Origin: Nautilus pompilius
Taxonomy: Eukaryota > Mollusca > Cephalopoda > Nautilida > Nautilidae
DNA: 64,000 nt
NCBI GenBank assembly: GCA_018389105.1
Contig: JACATO010000043.1
Coordinates: 124,001 to 188,000, forward strand
Direction of reading: 5' to 3'
Shown here: in pieces, positions 13,401 through 25,300 of the stretch
Layout of the letters: the number at the start of each line of letters is the position of its first letter
Position numbering within the stretch: position 1 is the stretch's first letter
Program-made: the position numbers and the translations under genes
Notes under the pieces: generated by a model
Databases searched by the model: none
Seen by the model: the letters and a program-made list of their open reading frames with translations, nothing else
What the model was told of the DNA's origin: nothing

Positions 13401-16400
13401 TCACAAAAAATTGTTTTAAAATGCAAAACTCTTGCCAGCTTATCTTAAGGTTAATCTGGTGACAAGATAGATGGCAGAAGTAACATTACAGCTGATGGGG
13501 AAAGGGTTAAAAACTGTTCTAATATTATTACTACTGGGCAGTACTAAACTGGAACGTGTGGTTTCAGAAAATGATCTGGGAGGTTGGCGTACAAAAAAAT
13601 ATGATGATCAGAGTATTTCAACCACCAACAATGCTAGTAGAATGTTAGGACTAATTAATCACAATATCAAACAAAGATTTTAAAGTTTTAATCATGTTGT
13701 CTGTCCATCTTGAATGGCATGTGCAGCCATGCATATATTTAGTTATTGGAAAGAGTTAAGCATAGATTCACTATAAAGTTTTTAAATGTTTAGAATAACA
13801 CTGAACTAAAAAAAATATTTAATTATCTTGCTCCTCTAAAAGTTTAATTTCAGAATAGCTCTATTTGAGAGAACTTTTTCCAGTAGTAGTACTATTAATT
13901 AATTGAATAAATTACTAGCAAGTTAGTGATATTTCTTTTATCAGGGGCATGTGACTATGTTAGTTACACCACTGATCTGTTTCCAGTATTGTTCTGATTT
14001 TAACGTGTGTGCAAATTTGGTATTATTTTGACATGGAACCAAAATGAAGAGGTATTTATATAGACTTTTAATCATCAAAAAATGGTCTTCACTCAGGACA
14101 AAGAAATGCGTGACATTGGTTTATAATGTAAGAACTACGCTCAACTTCTGGAAATTCTTTATGGTGTATTAAGTGTTGGGCATCACTTTGGATTTGGCAG
14201 AAATACAGCACCTGAGAGAATTGCCCCAGCATTCAGAGGCAATGTTTGTGCATGCTGGCTCACCTGTCAATGTTAGTCATGTTGAGGGTGAAGGCATTTA
14301 ATACTTGACATCTGTGCATCAACTTTTATTTTAAGTTAGAAATCTTAGTGGTTTGGTCACTCCAAACAAGGTACATCTGTTATTATTAACAGTTTCTAAA
14401 ATAATTTCAACCAAATTACTAGAAAACTGACTTGGTTCTTTAATGAATTTGAGACTTTCAAAGAAATTTGTCCATCACTGTATTAGGACAACCTGTAGTA
14501 AATGGGTTAAGTGGAGTCAGTTGCATCTTATTTTAATGCAACAAAATCTACAATCTCACCTGGAGGTGTGTTTTTAACTAAACCGGTTGACTGATACTAA
14601 AAATAGGTAAGGCATTTTACTTGAAAATCTGTTTGTTTCTGTAAGAATTCTTAGTTCCTGCCTCTTCTGCTAAAGATACAGAGGACCAAAGAAAAATTAT
14701 TTATCAGCATGTAGTTAATGATGGTAGTGCAGATAATTTGCGGTAATTTATTCCACTTGTTAATAATTCTATTAATGGGGGGTTTACTTTCCATGACCCA
14801 ATTTATCAATAATGAAACTCAAATCAAGTATTTATCACCCTATAATGTAAACAAACAAACAAAAATAATCTGCTGTTATAGGCAGGCAGAGACGAGCTTA
14901 GGCTGGGCACCCCTCCTCTGTCTGCTAGAAAGTATTAAATATGGTAGTTTGACTATGCCAGCAAACACTTCTCAGATATCCGAAGGCGGGTTGGTACATG
15001 TTGTTTGTCAGCTTTAAGAATTCGTAATTACTCCTTCAGAACTGCTGTCAATGTGAATACTTCACATCCGAATAAGGTAAGAAATGAAATTAAAATATAC
15101 ATATTCAGTCTGTCAAGGTAAGAAATGAAATAAATCTGTTTTGATAAATAACTTTTCACTGCTCTTATTTATTCCAAATCTAATGCTCTAAATTACCAGG
15201 TTTTGCTTTAGTGTAACAGGTTGGTGTCCAAGCTTTCTGTATATTTATTTCCGAAAAAACCTTTCCCATTCACAGGTCATTTCAGAACTGGTGAGTCCTG
15301 GTAATCATCAGAATGGTCAGGAAGTTTGTGGCTATTAGATTTTTCCCAGTCCACTTAAATGATCTTGTATTCAAAACTGGCAAAAAAAACTAAAATGTTA
15401 TCACTAATTTATGAGCTCTTTAAAACACAGCAGGATCTGTCTAAATGGATTTAAAAATACCTCAGCTGCTTCATGTCCTATCTAGCTGTAAGAAAATAGC
15501 CAATTCAGCTATTCCAATGATAAGTCCTCTGTAGGTTGAGGCAGTGAGCCCTTTTTTTTTTTGTTTTAAAAAAACCAAGGGCTAAGTTTAATTTTCTCTG
15601 TGCCCCATGATGCAGGACTTATAGATTCTTGTTCATTTGCATGTGGCAAAAAGATAATCTAGTTTTCCTTCATCCTAGGTCTAACAAAGCACTTAGTTAT
15701 CCATCTACTTCACTGTGACAGTTGGTTGTTTAGTAAAAGGTATATCCAACAACTTTTTAAATGCTGGTTGTCTTTTGACAGGAACAAAAATCAATGTTTG
15801 TGTACACGCCTGGTGCTTTTGTTGTGGTAGCTAAAAAGAACTGGATTCAAAAAAATGCCCCACATGTTTATAATGTTGGGCAGCTCTGTTGCTAAAGCAA
15901 AGTTTTACGAACAGTTGGCAATATTAACAAATTTGTATTCAAATAATAGCCAATTACACTATTTTGGCCTATCCAGAAATGGTTTGAACTGCTGGTGCTG
16001 GCGATTGTCAAGAATTACCTCAAACTAGCCAGTGCTAAAGGAGTTCTAATTGGTAGATGCTATCTACAACAAAAATACGGTAATTATAGCATGTTGGGAA
16101 AATGAGTACAAATTTGTTGGTATTGCCAATTAAATGAACTCTCTCCATGCTGGTTCTTTATTGCCCAAAATTTCAGGTGCAAATGAAAGATATTGTGTGC
16201 TTCTGGAGCAGCAGCCATTTAAGTACAGACATCCACAATTTTTATTTTACAGTGTATGAACAAAAGTTGTACAGTATTGTAATGGAAATCCATGAAAAGG
16301 AGGGGGGGATAATGACAAAATAGGCAAATGTATGGTTAGCCCAACAATAGTTCAAAGGATGAACACTACCCAGAAAAATAGTTTCATAAAATATACCTCG

Positions 16401-17638
16401 ATTCCAAGATTCTCACTGAAAAAGAAAATATATACAGATATCTACTTATACAGACATACACACATTCAGAGATTAAAATTACAGGTTAAGTTTTTTTTTT
16501 TTCTATTGGAACCATTACATAGACTGGAGCCTGGTGATCACAGAGCAGTCAGGCCAGGTTTAACCTGAAGTCTAGTCATTACTGCAACTATGAGGATGTG
16601 GTGGTAGTTTTATTACTTATTCTGAACCATTGATAATTCTTACTGCAACTTATTAACAGTAGGACTATAATTTCCTCTCCCTTTGTATACTTCTTAAAAA
16701 ATTTATAGTTGATTCAGTTAAATGGGTAAAACATTTCAGCTTGCATATTTTTTCAATAGATGACATGGGTACACACACGTGCTGTTCCAGCTGAAACTGA
16801 TAAATAATAAACCAGAATTAGATCAATCCTGGATCAACAACAAAGCTTTGTATATGATTAGAGATGCATTACCACCTGTCTTTAAAAGATGACTCCAGAA
16901 TGTTTACATTTCAACAGCAGATCATTCTCTCTCAGAATCAAAGATGGTCACCTATCACAATTGCTCTTCTCACTAACATCATTTTATTGCACCCAGCAAA
17001 AAAAAAACTCTGAAGTAGTGTTCAATACATCCTTGATGTGTGCAATGACTTTGGCAAAAAAAAAGAAAGCATGCATGTGGTCATTCTCTGGGCTGTCTAA
17101 GAATATTAACATTTGAGAAGCAGCTTAAACCCTGCAGGCCTGACATCAATCAGCTGCTAGTTTTACTACTTTAACAGGACATTTGGTGTGGCTATGGCTA
17201 TCTTATAGCCATCTCTCTGCAGTGGATGCTTTTAAATTTGTAAGATACAGGCAAAACCTGTCCTGAGCGCACAAGAAAATTACAAATCACCTTTCTATTT
17301 TTTTGGTTGGGACAGGATGAAAAATAACCAACTTTATAGCTTTAAAGAGAAAGCCCGTGTCAAATTATTGGGTTCTTTTTAGAAACAGTAGACTTAAGTA
17401 ACTAAACCTAATACAATTTACTATCTGACAACAAGTTTGAATGCTGTCAAGAATTCTTATTGGTGTATACCACTGAAATAGGATTTTAAAAATACATTAA
17501 AAGTGTTTAACAGTTATAAATCTGTATCTCATTAAAAATTAGTTGTCGTCATTTCTAACTAGGAAGTCCAGGTAAGACATGAAATATTGCTGTATACTAT
17601 CAGAATTGTATATGACTCCAAGTTCAGGGTCTCTCTCC

Positions 17639-17644
17639 TTTATT
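17639..17644 (-). promoter_or_regulatory. DCAF5: candidate DCAF5 polyadenylation signal (AATAAA on minus strand)
   Basis: TTTATT on the plus strand, about 500 nt beyond the DCAF5 stop in transcript direction. Inference only; other copies exist further on. Confidence 0.25.
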
Positions 17645-18143
17645 ACCTATGTGAATAATTTTAAAAATGTTTGGTAATTATCTTTTGGTTCCTTTTGCTT
17701 AGAGGTAATCAAATCCTGAGAATTTAAAGCCAACCACAGTTCATCCAGAAGAAAGTAAACACCTGTTTAACAAAATTTAGGAGAGCTATTTCTGTAAGTA
17801 ACCAGAGTAACATTGGCAAACTGTACTTTCAGATGCAGACAATTCCACAAGTTAACATCAGGAAAGATAAGTTTAGTTTAAATCATATTTTTTTTACCAC
17901 ACACAACTGATTTTTGTTGCATGTTGAAGTTCCATACAGAATGTGGGTTATTACAATATTTGTTGTGGGAGATTTCACTAAATCATACTCTCATGATTCC
18001 ATGCTTTTCTCTTAACTACTCTGTATATACTGTACACACATACAGGCAAACACTGCGTATGCTCGCTATGGTCAAAAGTCTAACAGGTTAGCATAGAATA
18101 AAAGCTGGTGCAGCACAACCATAGTGTCCCTTACTAGCGGGTT

Positions 18144-19388
18144 TCAGGTAGTCTCATCATCGCTAGACATCTGTTGGGATTGGTGGTGCTGCCGGTAATA
18201 ATGTCGCGCTCGTTCAACTCTGTGTTTAAACCGTTTAAACTCAGTCCACACTGGCTCACTGTCAGTGACACCGTGTCTGTCACTGCTGCACGTCGTGCTG
18301 GGCTGTGGACTGAGCCGGTTCTCAGTCTGTTCCTCAGACATGCATGCACTAGAAATTGACCTCTCCACTGTATGATTAGAATTGACAACCGATGCTTCGT
18401 TAGAATTCAAATCGGCCTGTTGAAGATAAGGTCCAAGTTCTGGTTCATCTTTCTTTGGATTCTGGTCTACAGAAACAATTTTTTTCATTTCCTGAACTTT
18501 CTGAGAGTTAGTGTCATTTTTATCTTCCACTGTTCTGGAATTCAAGACATCTAAACTGGATTCACTGAATTCCGATTCAGTAGCTAAAACTTGATTTCTA
18601 AGATCTTTCCATTTTTTAATATTTGCTATTGCCTTCTGTTTCTGTGCAGCAGTTTCTCTATTATCAACACAGCCGTCTACGTCTTCACTCTCTGAAGATA
18701 TCACACTCATTTTCTTTTTCACTTTTGAAGGTGCAACTGTTTCATCTTCCTCATCCTCACTTGAATCTGAACTAGAGACAATCCGAGGTCTTTTGCCACA
18801 CCCCTTGGATCTCCCTGCACCTGTGTTATCTACATGTTTAGCTGACAATAATTGGGATTCTTTCTTTTTCTGAGCGATTAACTGGGAAATACTCTTCCTG
18901 TTGCTGGAAGGTCGCTGTCCTTCCATCATGGTCCGATCATTGGTCACTTCAACATCATTCTCTTCATTTTCCTCTGGTTCAAGCAGTCTTGAATGTCCAG
19001 TTCGGGAGGTCATCGCGCTGGCAAAAGCTATCGTAAAGGGACTGTATCCCCCTTCATCATCATCTGAGTTGGATGGAGAAGCAGAATCTGATACCTCAGA
19101 GCGAGATGCTTGGACAATTCGTTCGTAAAGCTCATCGTCATTTGTTGAGTAATCATCATCTGAACTCCATCCTTCCAATTCTCGCTGAACTAAAGAATCA
19201 AAGAATGCCATCATTCGGGGATCTTCCTCCATTGACTGGTGAGTGTAATCATGTGACATGATGTGACCACTCCGCAGCACAAGGTTGATATATTCTTCCT
19301 GTGTGTAGACTGGTCTTTCTGGGAATGTATAAGTTGTGTCTTTTGACAAACCACCTTCTGATCCAGGCAATGGAAATGGACTCCAAAT
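18144..19388 (-). CDS. DCAF5: DCAF5 terminal coding exon: end of WD propeller plus acidic, serine-rich tail
   Basis: This single 1245-nt exon encodes the last 414 residues, starting IWSPFPLPGSEGG at the acceptor at 19388 and ending SSDDETT at TGA 18144-18146. Residues 20-70 of the exon carry the family block YTQEEYINLVLRSG, SHDYTHQSMEEDPRMMAFF and LVQREL.GWSSD, which pins it to DCAF5. The rest is low in hydrophobic residues and rich in Ser, Asp and Glu, with casein-kinase-like clusters (SSSDSSEDEEDE, SSESEDVDG) and basic patches (KGCGKRPR, KVKKKM) that could act in nuclear import. Near the C terminus is a basic or aromatic segment, EFKRFKHRVERARHYYRQHH. Vertebrate DCAF5 has a longer tail of different sequence; this is what I recall of the family, not an alignment. 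Its open frame explains the several short opposite-strand reading frames here, which are not genes. Confidence 0.93.
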   Translation of the reverse strand: MWSPFPLPGSEGGLSKDTTYTFPERPVYTQEEYINLVLRSGHIMSHDYTHQSMEEDPRMMAFFDSLVQRELEGWSSDDDYSTNDDELYERIVQASRSEVSDSASPSNSDDDEGGYSPFTIAFASAMTSRTGHSRLLEPEENEENDVEVTNDRTMMEGQRPSSNRKSISQLIAQKKKESQLLSAKHVDNTGAGRSKGCGKRPRIVSSSDSSEDEEDETVAPSKVKKKMSVISSESEDVDGCVDNRETAAQKQKAIANIKKWKDLRNQVLATESEFSESSLDVLNSRTVEDKNDTNSQKVQEMKKIVSVDQNPKKDEPELGPYLQQADLNSNEASVVNSNHTVERSISSACMSEEQTENRLSPQPSTTCSSDRHGVTDSEPVWTEFKRFKHRVERARHYYRQHHQSQQMSSDDETT

Positions 19389-22300
19389 CTGGAATACAGG
19401 GAAAAGTTTTCAATTTTTTTTCATCACAAAAGCAATTTTATCTGGTTCAAAATCCAGACTTTAAATTAATTAAGGTTTATTAGAAAGTATATGATTTTCT
19501 TTTCATTCATTACCATTATTCTTTTTCTTTGTTGTAGAAGTGTATTATATTATGAACATAAACAAGTCAATGCTTTTTAAATATAATAGTTAAATGTATT
19601 TTTTAAACAAACTAAATCATTTATGTAATCATCTCCTTTGTTATTCTATTACAATGTGAAAAGTAAACTGTGTTATCACATGCAGCTCTGTGAAGAATGT
19701 ACTTTAATTCTGGCCACACACACGTTCACAGTTAACACAAAACATTCGATGTTCTAGGCTGCATTAAGTGACCCTGTGTTTTTTATATGCTCATGTACCA
19801 ATACTTTCTATAAATTGATTTTATTTTTTAATTAGGAGAGACAGGCAAGGAGAATTTTCCTTTGTAAAGGAAACTTTACATACCTTCACCACCTTTTCAA
19901 CACCTGAAGAAATTATCAGGTGATTGCTGGGGTTGAACCGGACCTGGTTTACTATTGATCGGTGTCCACGCAACACCAGATGAGCTTTGTTGATGTACAG
20001 TCCTGGGGAAAGAAACAGAATGATTTCTAGAAATTTGAGGAGGATGGCTGGTCATTAGAAAAAATGAATAGAGTTTGGCGATTGGGTGAATTTCATAAAC
20101 TACGTAAGCAGCTTGCAGGATTTGTTTTTGTTTTCTTTTAAAGGCTCCATAATGTATGCAGGTGTGGAAGAGTTAATGCCAAGCATCAATTAACCATACA
20201 ACAGCAGTTAGGCCTCGGTAAACAAGTAGATGAAATTTTCAATTGTCTGCTTTCACCGGACACACAGCAATGCACATGTCAGAGAAGAGCATGGACTGCT
20301 GCCAGATTTTTGTCAACCCATCAATCAGCTTTTTTCTGGTGTGTACCCACCCACTAAAAATCTCTCGGACACTTAAAACCAAAACAGAAAAGTTCTCCAG
20401 GTTGGGACAACAAGCGACAGTACATTCAGAAATTAAGGGTCCTCAAAGGACCATTTCAATGTTCACTTCGGTCTGTTGCTAACTGAATATGTTACGATGT
20501 CAGTCTGTAAATTACAAAAGAAAAACCCTGAAAATCTGAGTTTGAACCAGTTGACTCGAGCAAATAAACATGACAGGGCCGATTTTCCTCACTATGATAC
20601 AAAATTTGCACATCCACGTGTACCTCATCCTGTTGAAGATGGTTGCAGTTGCAGCCAAAATATTCTAAGCTGGTTCCTTTTTGCGTTCCTGTTTACAACC
20701 ACCATTGATTTTTTTTTCTTTCACTTGAATTATAAAAAGGGTAAATCTTACATAACTACCATTTAAAGCTGAGTAGGATGGAATAAGATAGCTAGCAACA
20801 TCATACAATACTAACTGGTTTATTCTGTGACTTAGATGGTATGCAAATCTTACTTACGATGAGAAAGGTCTTCGGGGATCCTCCACAGATACAAGTTGAA
20901 GTCATCAGATCCTGACAAGATATACTTAAGAAGAAGAAAATAGTAACTATAGGATACATAATCTAAAAAAACTGATGCAAGATTCATGACACTCGGGTTC
21001 AGGCTAATGCAGAATAATTTAGAAAAAGCATTAAATTCAAACATCCTTGAGTGCCAGCTTCATGTTAATGAGGATGAGAATATCTGAAGATGGTGGTCAT
21101 TACAACAACTTTACCAAGCAAGCTGATGATTAAAAAGATTTTGTAATATGAAAAGGCAAAGAAATGCAGCTAACCACAAATCCAGCAAGCTGGGAATATT
21201 TAAGAGGTAGGAAGTAATACATATATTCATACACGCATTTATATATTTCAGTTGACAAACAAGCCCTATACAATGTTTCATAACTCAGCTCATTAGAAGA
21301 TATGAAACATTGTTATACAAACAAATACACAAATTACTTTATTTTCCTTTGAAGTTCTTCATGTTACTTCAATTTGTCCTGAGACTTCATTCTGTCAGTT
21401 TAAACAACAAATTATGCTTTGGTGAATAGTGCAGAAGCTAACTGAATTAGAAAAATAGCTCCCTGTTATACGTTTAGCCCCTTTAATTTCTTAAATAGTA
21501 GTATATCTTTTTCTTTTTTAACAAAATGTGCAAAGTGAATATTTTTCTTAACATTATTTAGAAACAAAGAAGGTAAGTATTACTGACTGACAATTTAGAA
21601 CATCTATGGTTACTGCAATTGTTATCACATTTCCATGCTTCTTTTACAGTAAAGTCCTGGTATCACCTGCTTTAATTACCCTGACACCTAAGGGCCCACA
21701 GATTAGTAAATTGGGGAAGTAATCATTAAGGAACGTGTGTGAAACAAGGAAGATAAAACATCTATTAGTGAAACCTCTACAAACATTTTTATTAACAAAT
21801 GAATTTTTTTTCTTTCTGAATACTAAAACTGGTTGTAATAATGGTTTCTCGGTATTTGGTTCACTGATAAACGGAAGAACTGTTTTTTTTTTAAATCTAA
21901 ATACGTTTAAGACCCTAAGTGGTGAGGTCTCCCAGTTAAAGCCAACAGACAAATTTACCAGCGGTGTCAGCTCACCTGGTCACGTTCTCCAGCAAAGCAG
22001 CAGCTCTTCATGGTACAGGAGTTGTAGTAGCCAGACTGCTCAAACTCGCACACTGGCTGCGCGCTGTGGATGTTATACAAGACCGGGGGCATGCGGCGCC
22101 GCAGAGCTATGATCTTGTCGCCAAGCTTGTTGATGCGCACGCTCATGCAACTCTGCTGCACACAGTTTCCGCCGTACCTCAGCAAACAACTGAAACAAAA
22201 TAAGTCAATATGGAAATTTACCAGAAATAAGGGAGAACTGCAGATGCCAGACATATAATGTGGAAAAAACACACTGTCTACCCTGTTGAATTTATGAGGT

Positions 22301-25300
22301 ATCAAAAAGCATTTTATTTTCCCCCATACCTTGTGTGTGCATTCGGTGGAATCTTGTAAAGGTTCATGCAGAGACTCCTGGCAATAGCCAGATAATAACT
22401 GGACAGAAATGTTAGCTTTAAGCCTACTTAAAAAATAGCTCTTTTACATACAACTTTTTTTTTTTTTTGTAACCCACAATTAACTGACAACTGCTGCTGT
22501 AGAAAGAAAGATAATTCAAAATTACTCTGAGTTATCTTTCCCTTGGGTAACAATCGACCAAAAAACAAAGATCTCTTCAATCAATTAGGCATTATCGTTA
22601 GTTACGACTCATTTAATAATTAGAATATAATGCCTGAAAACAAAGTTTTTGATGATGAGAAATATTCTGCAATTTTTCTTTTTAAAATTCAGATGGAGTT
22701 CAAAAGCTTTACCCAGGTATCCTCTAACATTAGAATCATAAACAATACCTCATTTTAAAATCACCTTTTCTGACAGCTCTTTAAAGTTTTTACAAAATAA
22801 AACTGGATTACCTTCGTGGCTTGCGTATATCCCAGAGGCCAATGCCTTCTTTAGCATTTGCAGTCGCAAGCAATCTAGGTTCCATTGGATTATACATCAC
22901 AGCATGCATTGATGACGAATAATTTGCTAAGCAGAATGGATCTATTGAGGGAGGGAAAAAAACAAAATGAATTTCATAAATAGACTTATTGCATACATTA
23001 GAAATCTCATATATCTTTCTTCTACTCTAATCACACTGGACAGGTTTTCATGGCAAACTGTGTGGGAAAGAGACATTGCTCAAAGTGTATCCCAGTCCAA
23101 TTGTACAAGCTTTACCCCGTAAAAAAATAAAAAATTTGTCAGTGAGAACACTGGAAGATAAAAGTATCGGTGTCGGGAGAGAAAATAATTAGGTATCTCA
23201 GATTTGACAAGGTTTTAGAGACTTTCCTCTTAATCAATGCTAAGTTATAAAACAGATACTGCTACAGTATAACAAAGCAAAGTATGGTAGTGGAATTAAT
23301 CAGAGAGGTACCACACAAAGCTAAATGGTTCCCTTTCCTTTAAATTATCTTTTTTTTAAAAAAAAAACTGGAAATGTGTTTTGTTCCCCACTCAGCTTCA
23401 GTTATTTCAAAAAGTTAATTTGCTTGTTAATATAGTGTTGGTAAATAGAAGTGAACATCCAATAAAGAAAAATAGCCTGATTAGTTTAGTACAGTTGGCC
23501 AGTAGAATGAGCAGCTGTAGCCTACTTGATACAGATTAAGGATACAGTACGGCCATGTTTGCTCATGCATTAAGGATAAGATCACAAAGTTTAGTCAGAC
23601 TTCTTAACTGGTGGATGGTGTACTATGTAATATCATACAGGCTTCTATAACATTTACATCAAAATTCTTGGAAAGTTGATCCTTTGATACAGGGTGATTC
23701 AGAAATATGTATACACACTTTGAATTTATGTATATTTAATACTTATATCACTGAATAAACAAAACTGTCATGTACACAAGTTAACACGTGAAAACAACAA
23801 ACAGTGGTCATCTTAAGACAAATGTCCACCATTTACATGCAAACATGCAACACAATGTTCAATGCACATACACTGTACTTCAGGATTCCCCACAGGTAGA
23901 AGTCCATATGTATAAGGTCGGGTGACCCTGGAGGATATTCATGAGCAGTTCCACAATGACCTAACCACATCCCAGGAAACTCCATATCAAGAAAGGCTTG
24001 ACCATCTCTGTGATAAAGTGGTGGTGCACCATCTTGCTAAAAGTAAACCTCAGAGTGTCTATACAGATGTCTTTTGACAGGAACATCATCGTGTAGCATT
24101 TCCAGATTGATACTGTAACAGGTGAAAACTTTCAAAAAGAACAGCCATACAATGCCATGAGAAGATAGCACAATCTACACTGTAACCTACCAGGAGTTAA
24201 CATCTTTCTCCAAGTACAAGTTTGGGTTTTGCTATTCAAACATTGAAAATTTCTCTAAAAACCCAATGCATCATATGATGTCAAACAAGTCTTCTAGAAG
24301 TATGCACCATTGCAGTTTCGAACATTTAACATAAGGTGAACATCATATGTTGTTTTCACATGTTCACTTGTGTACATAACAAAGTTTTGTCTATTCAGTG
24401 TAACAATAAAAATAGATATGCTCAAAATGTGTATATTTCTGAATCACCCTGTATTAAAGATTCAACAAACTTTTTGATGAAGTGAATGTTTTAGTATATT
24501 AAGTGGTTTATATATATACAGGTGCATCTAAAAAAATTAGAATATCGTGGAACAGTTCAATATTTTTTGTCCATTATTTCAGAAAGTGAAAATTGTATAT
24601 ATTCTAGATTCATTACATGTAAACTAATGTTTCAAGCATTTTTTAATTTTAATTTTGATAATTACGGCCTACAGCTAAAAAAATATAGAAAAAACGTATC
24701 ACAAAATATTAGAATATTCCATTTAGAGTTTGAGTAAAATCACTATTTATGCAGTATAAATACCATGAATCTCTCAGTCTGGTTCAGTACACACAACCAC
24801 AATCATGGGGAAGACTGCTGACTTGACAATTGTCCAAAAGACACTCATTGACACCCTCCACAAGGAGGGTAAGCCACAGAAGGTCATTGCTGAAAGGGCT
24901 GGCTCTTCACAGAGTGCTGTATCAAAGCATATTCATGGACAGTTACTGGAAGGGAAAAGTGTGGTAGGAAAAGGTGCACAAGTGAGAGGGATGGCTGCAG
25001 CCTTGAGAGGATTGTCAAGCAAAGCCGATTCGAGAACTTGGGGGAGCTTCATAAGGAGTGGACTGAGGCTGGAGTCAGTGCATCAAGAGCCACCACGCAC
25101 AGACGTGTCCAGGAAATGGGTTACAAGTGTCACATTCCTAGTGTCAAGCCACTCCTGAACCAGAGACAACGTCAGAAGCGTCTTACCTGTGCTACGGAGA
25201 AAAAGAACTGGACCGTTGCTCAGTGGTCCAAAGTCCTCTTTTCAGATGAAAGTAAATTTTGCATTTCATTTGGAAATCAAGGTCCCACAGTCTGGAGAGG

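Larger units (their letters stand above)
13355..18143. other. Convergent 3' regions of UTP25 and DCAF5
   Basis: About 4.8 kb separates the two stop codons. It must hold the two 3' UTRs and polyadenylation sites. AT-rich, with no protein-like match in either strand; short open frames here (for example 13471-13683 and 14718-15017) have no recognisable domain. A lone degenerate repeat-like stretch near 14880-15000 is less AT-rich than its surroundings but I cannot name it. Confidence 0.6.

Noticed and set aside
18174..19261. Several plus-strand reading frames
   Set aside because: They are antisense shadows of the long DCAF5 terminal exon.
20476..20766. 96-codon plus-strand frame
   Set aside because: Lies in a DCAF5 intron in antisense; ends in a T-rich hydrophobic run; no family match.
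21735..22258. Plus-strand frames of up to 125 codons
   Set aside because: They overlap the DCAF5 exon 21976-22189 in antisense; their translation has no family match.
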